Shown here: in pieces, positions 61,201 through 64,000 of the stretch | How positions within the stretch are numbered: the stretch's first letter is position 1 | How the letters are laid out: the number at the start of each line of letters is the position of its first letter | From: Setaria digitata | Lineage: Eukaryota > Nematoda > Chromadorea > Rhabditida > Setariidae | Assembly (NCBI GenBank): GCA_003640385.1 | Contig: RCAB01000051.1 | Coordinates: forward strand, 159,874 to 223,873 | Reading direction: 5' to 3' | DNA: 64,000 bases | Made by a program: the position numbers and the translations under genes | The notes under the pieces: generated by a model | The model's input: the letters and a program-made list of their open reading frames with translations, nothing else | What the model was told of the DNA's origin: nothing | Databases searched by the model: none

Positions 61201-64000
61201 TGTATTCTTGTATTCGTGTTTTTGTGCTCTATCCATGTTGAAGAGTACTAAAATTCCAGATGAGTTTTAAATTGGATGTTTTCTTCTCTTCGAAAGAGAA
61301 CAAACTAATACAGTGAACGCTGATCAGTTAAAATACGTTATCAATTCAACCCATTCAAAAAGTGTTGAGTTTAGAACATTGAAAAGTACAGCAATAGGGA
61401 AGCAATGATTGCACTTTTATTGGAATTTGTTTCATTCATTTATGTTCATGTAGATGCTATTTTGTATTATAAAAAACACAGAATTTGCAAAGTCGTTTCA
61501 TTCTGTTGTTTTAATTTATTCATTTCTTTCTCTTACCATTGTGTTATTCCTCTAATTTGCACTTTTTTATTGAGTAAATAACTTATTCAGTACTTGTTGA
61601 CTTCCTAGACCGAATCCATCCTACTTAATCTAATCTTCCTAATTATTGTCATCGGTTTCCTTACCAATTTCTAGCATTAAGTGATATTTTCTTCTACCAT
61701 AATTGATAAATATGGTCATATAAAAGCAGCCAAATATTTTCGCGCTACGTTGAAGTTTTAATAAATATAGTGGTAAGATTTAATTGTGTAGTGAAATTAA
61801 AATGAGAATTCCGTATGCCATGTAAGAATGGCTGTATTCACTTTATTTTAAGGCAAAAGTCGGTTTTCCGTTCTGTTTATCTTTTTATCTTTTCCATTCC
61901 ATTCCTACTTAACAGTTTTATACAAACAGTTGTTCATTTATTCCTAAGCTTTTCATATTTGATTAGGAAAAAATTGCAAATCCCTGTAATTACAAGGCTT
62001 AACAATAATTTAACAATAATCATTCTTCAAATTTATTTATCTTGAAGATAATGTTTAAGCAAGATTGGAACGTCCCTTGAAACATCATGTAATTAAAATT
62101 TGAATTAGTAAGTTTCATATTCCCTTATAATTTTCATCATTTTCACTCTTTCATTTTTCCATCCTTAATACATAACTCTGGTCTTGATGACTTTTAAAAG
62201 AGCTCCAGAATAAGCTAAGAATGCTAAGAAGGAACAATCGAACAGACAGTAAAATTGAATTAAATGTTAAATATTTTTCACTTTAAAATGTAAATTAAAA
62301 TGACGACACACCTAATAAATTATTCATTTTATATTATTGTCATTTCAGATATGTGTTTCCCGCGGATACTTTTCTCTGTTTTTTAAAACCTGCAAATAAG
62401 TTCTATTTCAAATATGCTTTCGGGATTAGCAGTTGTTATCGATTCACTTCTGTTATTCGCTTATTTTATTACCGAACACGTAGGTTTTTTTTTTAATTAT
62501 TTTTTTTCCTACTTAATGTTCTTAAAAAGAAGACAAAAACGGGGTATGAAAAAGATTACTAATTGAGTAATGCTACATATTTTCACTAAACGCTGGAATT
62601 TCACTTTAAGGAAGTTTACGGGTTGATTAAATAATGTTTAATAATAATAATAGTTAATAATAATAATCAGCAATAGTAATACTTAATAATAATAGTAATA
62701 AATAATAATAGTAATAATTAATAACAATAATTAATAAAGTAAGTTAATAATAATTAACAGTAATAATAAATAACAATAATTAATGACAATAATAGCAACA
62801 AAATAAATTGTAGTAGTAATAATAATGTATTTATTACATATTTTGAGGAATATATGAAGATAATGAATCTGGGTGGGCAACTAAAGTAGCTTATGTAATG
62901 TAGTGTATAGGAAGGAGAAATTGAAGATTTCGCCGGAGATGATGTTTCGTCCAAAGTTCCAGTGAATTAAATTCTGCGAACAGTTTGGCTAACTAACCTT
63001 AAAGACCGGCCATATTGACATAATCATGGAATTTTGTATGTTATATAAATACAAATTATTTTGGAAATTTTATTTCATTTGGAAAAAATAAGACTTACTC
63101 CGATCGTGCTCTTTACTGATAATTTGTTTTATTCATGGAAATTTGTGTCCTTTTTAAATTAAATAACACATTTTTAATCAACAATAAATTTCCATAAATT
63201 TTACAACACAATTATGCACCATTTTCAGGCACTCCTGTTTAGTGCGATAATGCTAGCATTATTGATTGCTTGTAAGCTTAATAGCCATTTTACCAAATCT
63301 GTCGATAGCGAAGATTCCAGCGGAAATGAAAGTAACTTCTTGCTAATTAAAAACAATTTTCACTAATGTTTCAATTCAAATTGTATTTTTTGAAGGAAAA
63401 GCAAAACTATTTTCTAGACTCGCATTTTCGCTCTCTTTCTTCATTTTTTTTTGAGGAATATGATGGAATAGTTGTCCTCATTATATTAAGAAAAAATATA
63501 GCAAATGCTCAGCTTTATCTATATTTTTGCCTTTCTCTACAGATATTTTTCATAGCTCAATTATTTTAAAACTATTTTACTCTTTGACTAATAGTAACTT
63601 GATCCTTCATTTTGTCAATGAAATCGTAGGACAAATGAGAGAAGTAGTTATTCACTGAGAATAGTTTGTTTAATTTTATTTGACGATGAATGATTACCAT
63701 CCCTCGTGCTTATTAGAGAAAGTAAACTGTTTCCACACATCAAATACATGAGCAAGGATATGTAAAACAAAGGCGAAAAATAATGTTTAATAATTGTTAA
63801 GGTGATCGGCGTGATGTTTCACCAATTCGTGAAAAAGAAGAAGAAAATAACGATTCAGATCGTCCAAGCAGTCGACTATCCTTGGGATTAGCGCGTAGTC
63901 GGCGGCTAGAAAAAGATAGGCGAACAGTGGATTGGGTTCGAGATGCTCGGAAAATTTGTCGCCAGCTAATGGTAGTGTCATCATTATTATTATTATTATT
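55284..64000 (+). CDS. 5' part of a + strand gene with very long introns (partial)
   Basis: Unrecognised. Three coding exons fit in phase: 55284-55325 (MEYIEQLVDGSEWK, donor GTTCGG), 60501-60528 (between TTCTCTTTCAG and GTGAGTG; TSAGTDELH), and 63802-63971 (57 codons, ending before GTAGTG). The third exon is highly charged and Arg/Ser-rich (VSPIREKEEENNDSDR, RLSLGLARSRRLEKDRR), ending WVRDARKICRQLM, a helix with hydrophobic spacing. Introns would be about 5.2 and 3.3 kb, far longer than in the minus-strand genes, as in large regulatory genes. The GC-rich island immediately upstream fits a promoter. The rest lies right of the window. The third exon is the strongest piece, the first the weakest. 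A nuclear or chromatin protein is a guess from composition only. Confidence 0.45.
55326..60500. other. Long AT-rich stretch, probably first intron
   Basis: No exon chain or recognisable product was found on either strand. Small open frames here (for example 57,594-57,851 and 58,859-59,080) are AT-driven or lack splice context. A GT/CG-richer patch near 58,960-59,010 (alternating GTGTGTGCG) is the only local change. Confidence 0.4.
60529..63801. other. Probable second intron, with a purine-rich patch at 60,520-60,890
   Basis: No supported exon. The first 350 bp after the small exon at 60,501-60,528 are GA-rich. The 14-mer CAGACGAGTTGCAT occurs twice (about 60,436 and 60,514). The remainder is AT-rich and includes the ATA/TAA microsatellite. 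Confidence 0.4.
62636..62830. repeat. Imperfect ATA/TAA microsatellite
   Basis: About 195 bp of interrupted AAT/TAA trinucleotide repeats with scattered substitutions (TAG, CAA units), typical of an old, decaying microsatellite. Confidence 0.9.
63979..64000. repeat. ATT trinucleotide run at the window edge
   Basis: Six ATT units directly after the putative donor at 63,972. The run continues out of the window. Confidence 0.8.

Noticed and set aside
62636..62830. Repeat array considered as a CRISPR-like or mobile element
   Set aside because: It is a simple trinucleotide microsatellite without spacers, inverted ends or coding potential.

Overview
The window is nuclear DNA of a nematode. The signs are an AT-rich sequence, many short introns (often 50-400 nt) with GT..(TTT)CAG/AAG borders, a cuticle-collagen carboxy end, a DAF-4 type receptor, and splice acceptors lying 0-8 nt in front of several start codons, as expected for spliced-leader trans-splicing. 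The clade cannot be fixed from the sequence alone; a parasitic clade III (filarial/ascarid-like) genome is my guess. Two single N bases, each flanked by a direct duplication, mark draft-assembly joins.

Layout. On the + strand, 238-408 is the last exon of a cuticle collagen. Everything recognised from 636 to 54,019 lies on the minus strand: a four-pass membrane protein of unknown family (636-3889, 8 exons); clathrin heavy chain (5613-17,427, 30 exons, 1689 aa, every phase closed); a tentative second membrane-protein gene (18,382-19,669); a 264-aa degenerate flavodoxin-fold protein resembling the front half of TYW1 (21,019-22,458); the UbiB/aarF-family protein ADCK2 (23,782-28,408); the GATOR2 subunit WDR24 (28,932-35,260, 785 aa); a short MRE11 nuclease (35,740-39,427, 552 aa); the U1-snRNP-associated splicing factor LUC7L3 (40,963-43,849, 367 aa); and a TGF-beta family type II receptor kinase like DAF-4 (45,722-50,967, about 680 aa). 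A tentative small secreted-protein gene lies just upstream of that (50,958-54,019). A GC-rich island at 54.5-55.25 kb separates the minus-strand block from a + strand gene that starts at 55,284, has very long introns, and runs off the right edge.

Working together. mre-11, WDR24 and ADCK2 lie head to tail about 500 bp apart, and WDR24 has a splice acceptor touching its ATG, so they may form a polycistronic unit. Their known roles (DNA repair, TORC1 amino-acid sensing, mitochondrial coenzyme Q/lipid metabolism) share no obvious pathway, as is common in nematode operons. The other genes are ordinary housekeeping or signalling loci. I found no mobile element, CRISPR array, rRNA or tRNA that I could support. 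The exon models were built by hand from reading frame, splice sites, phase agreement and remembered family sequences. No database search was run.
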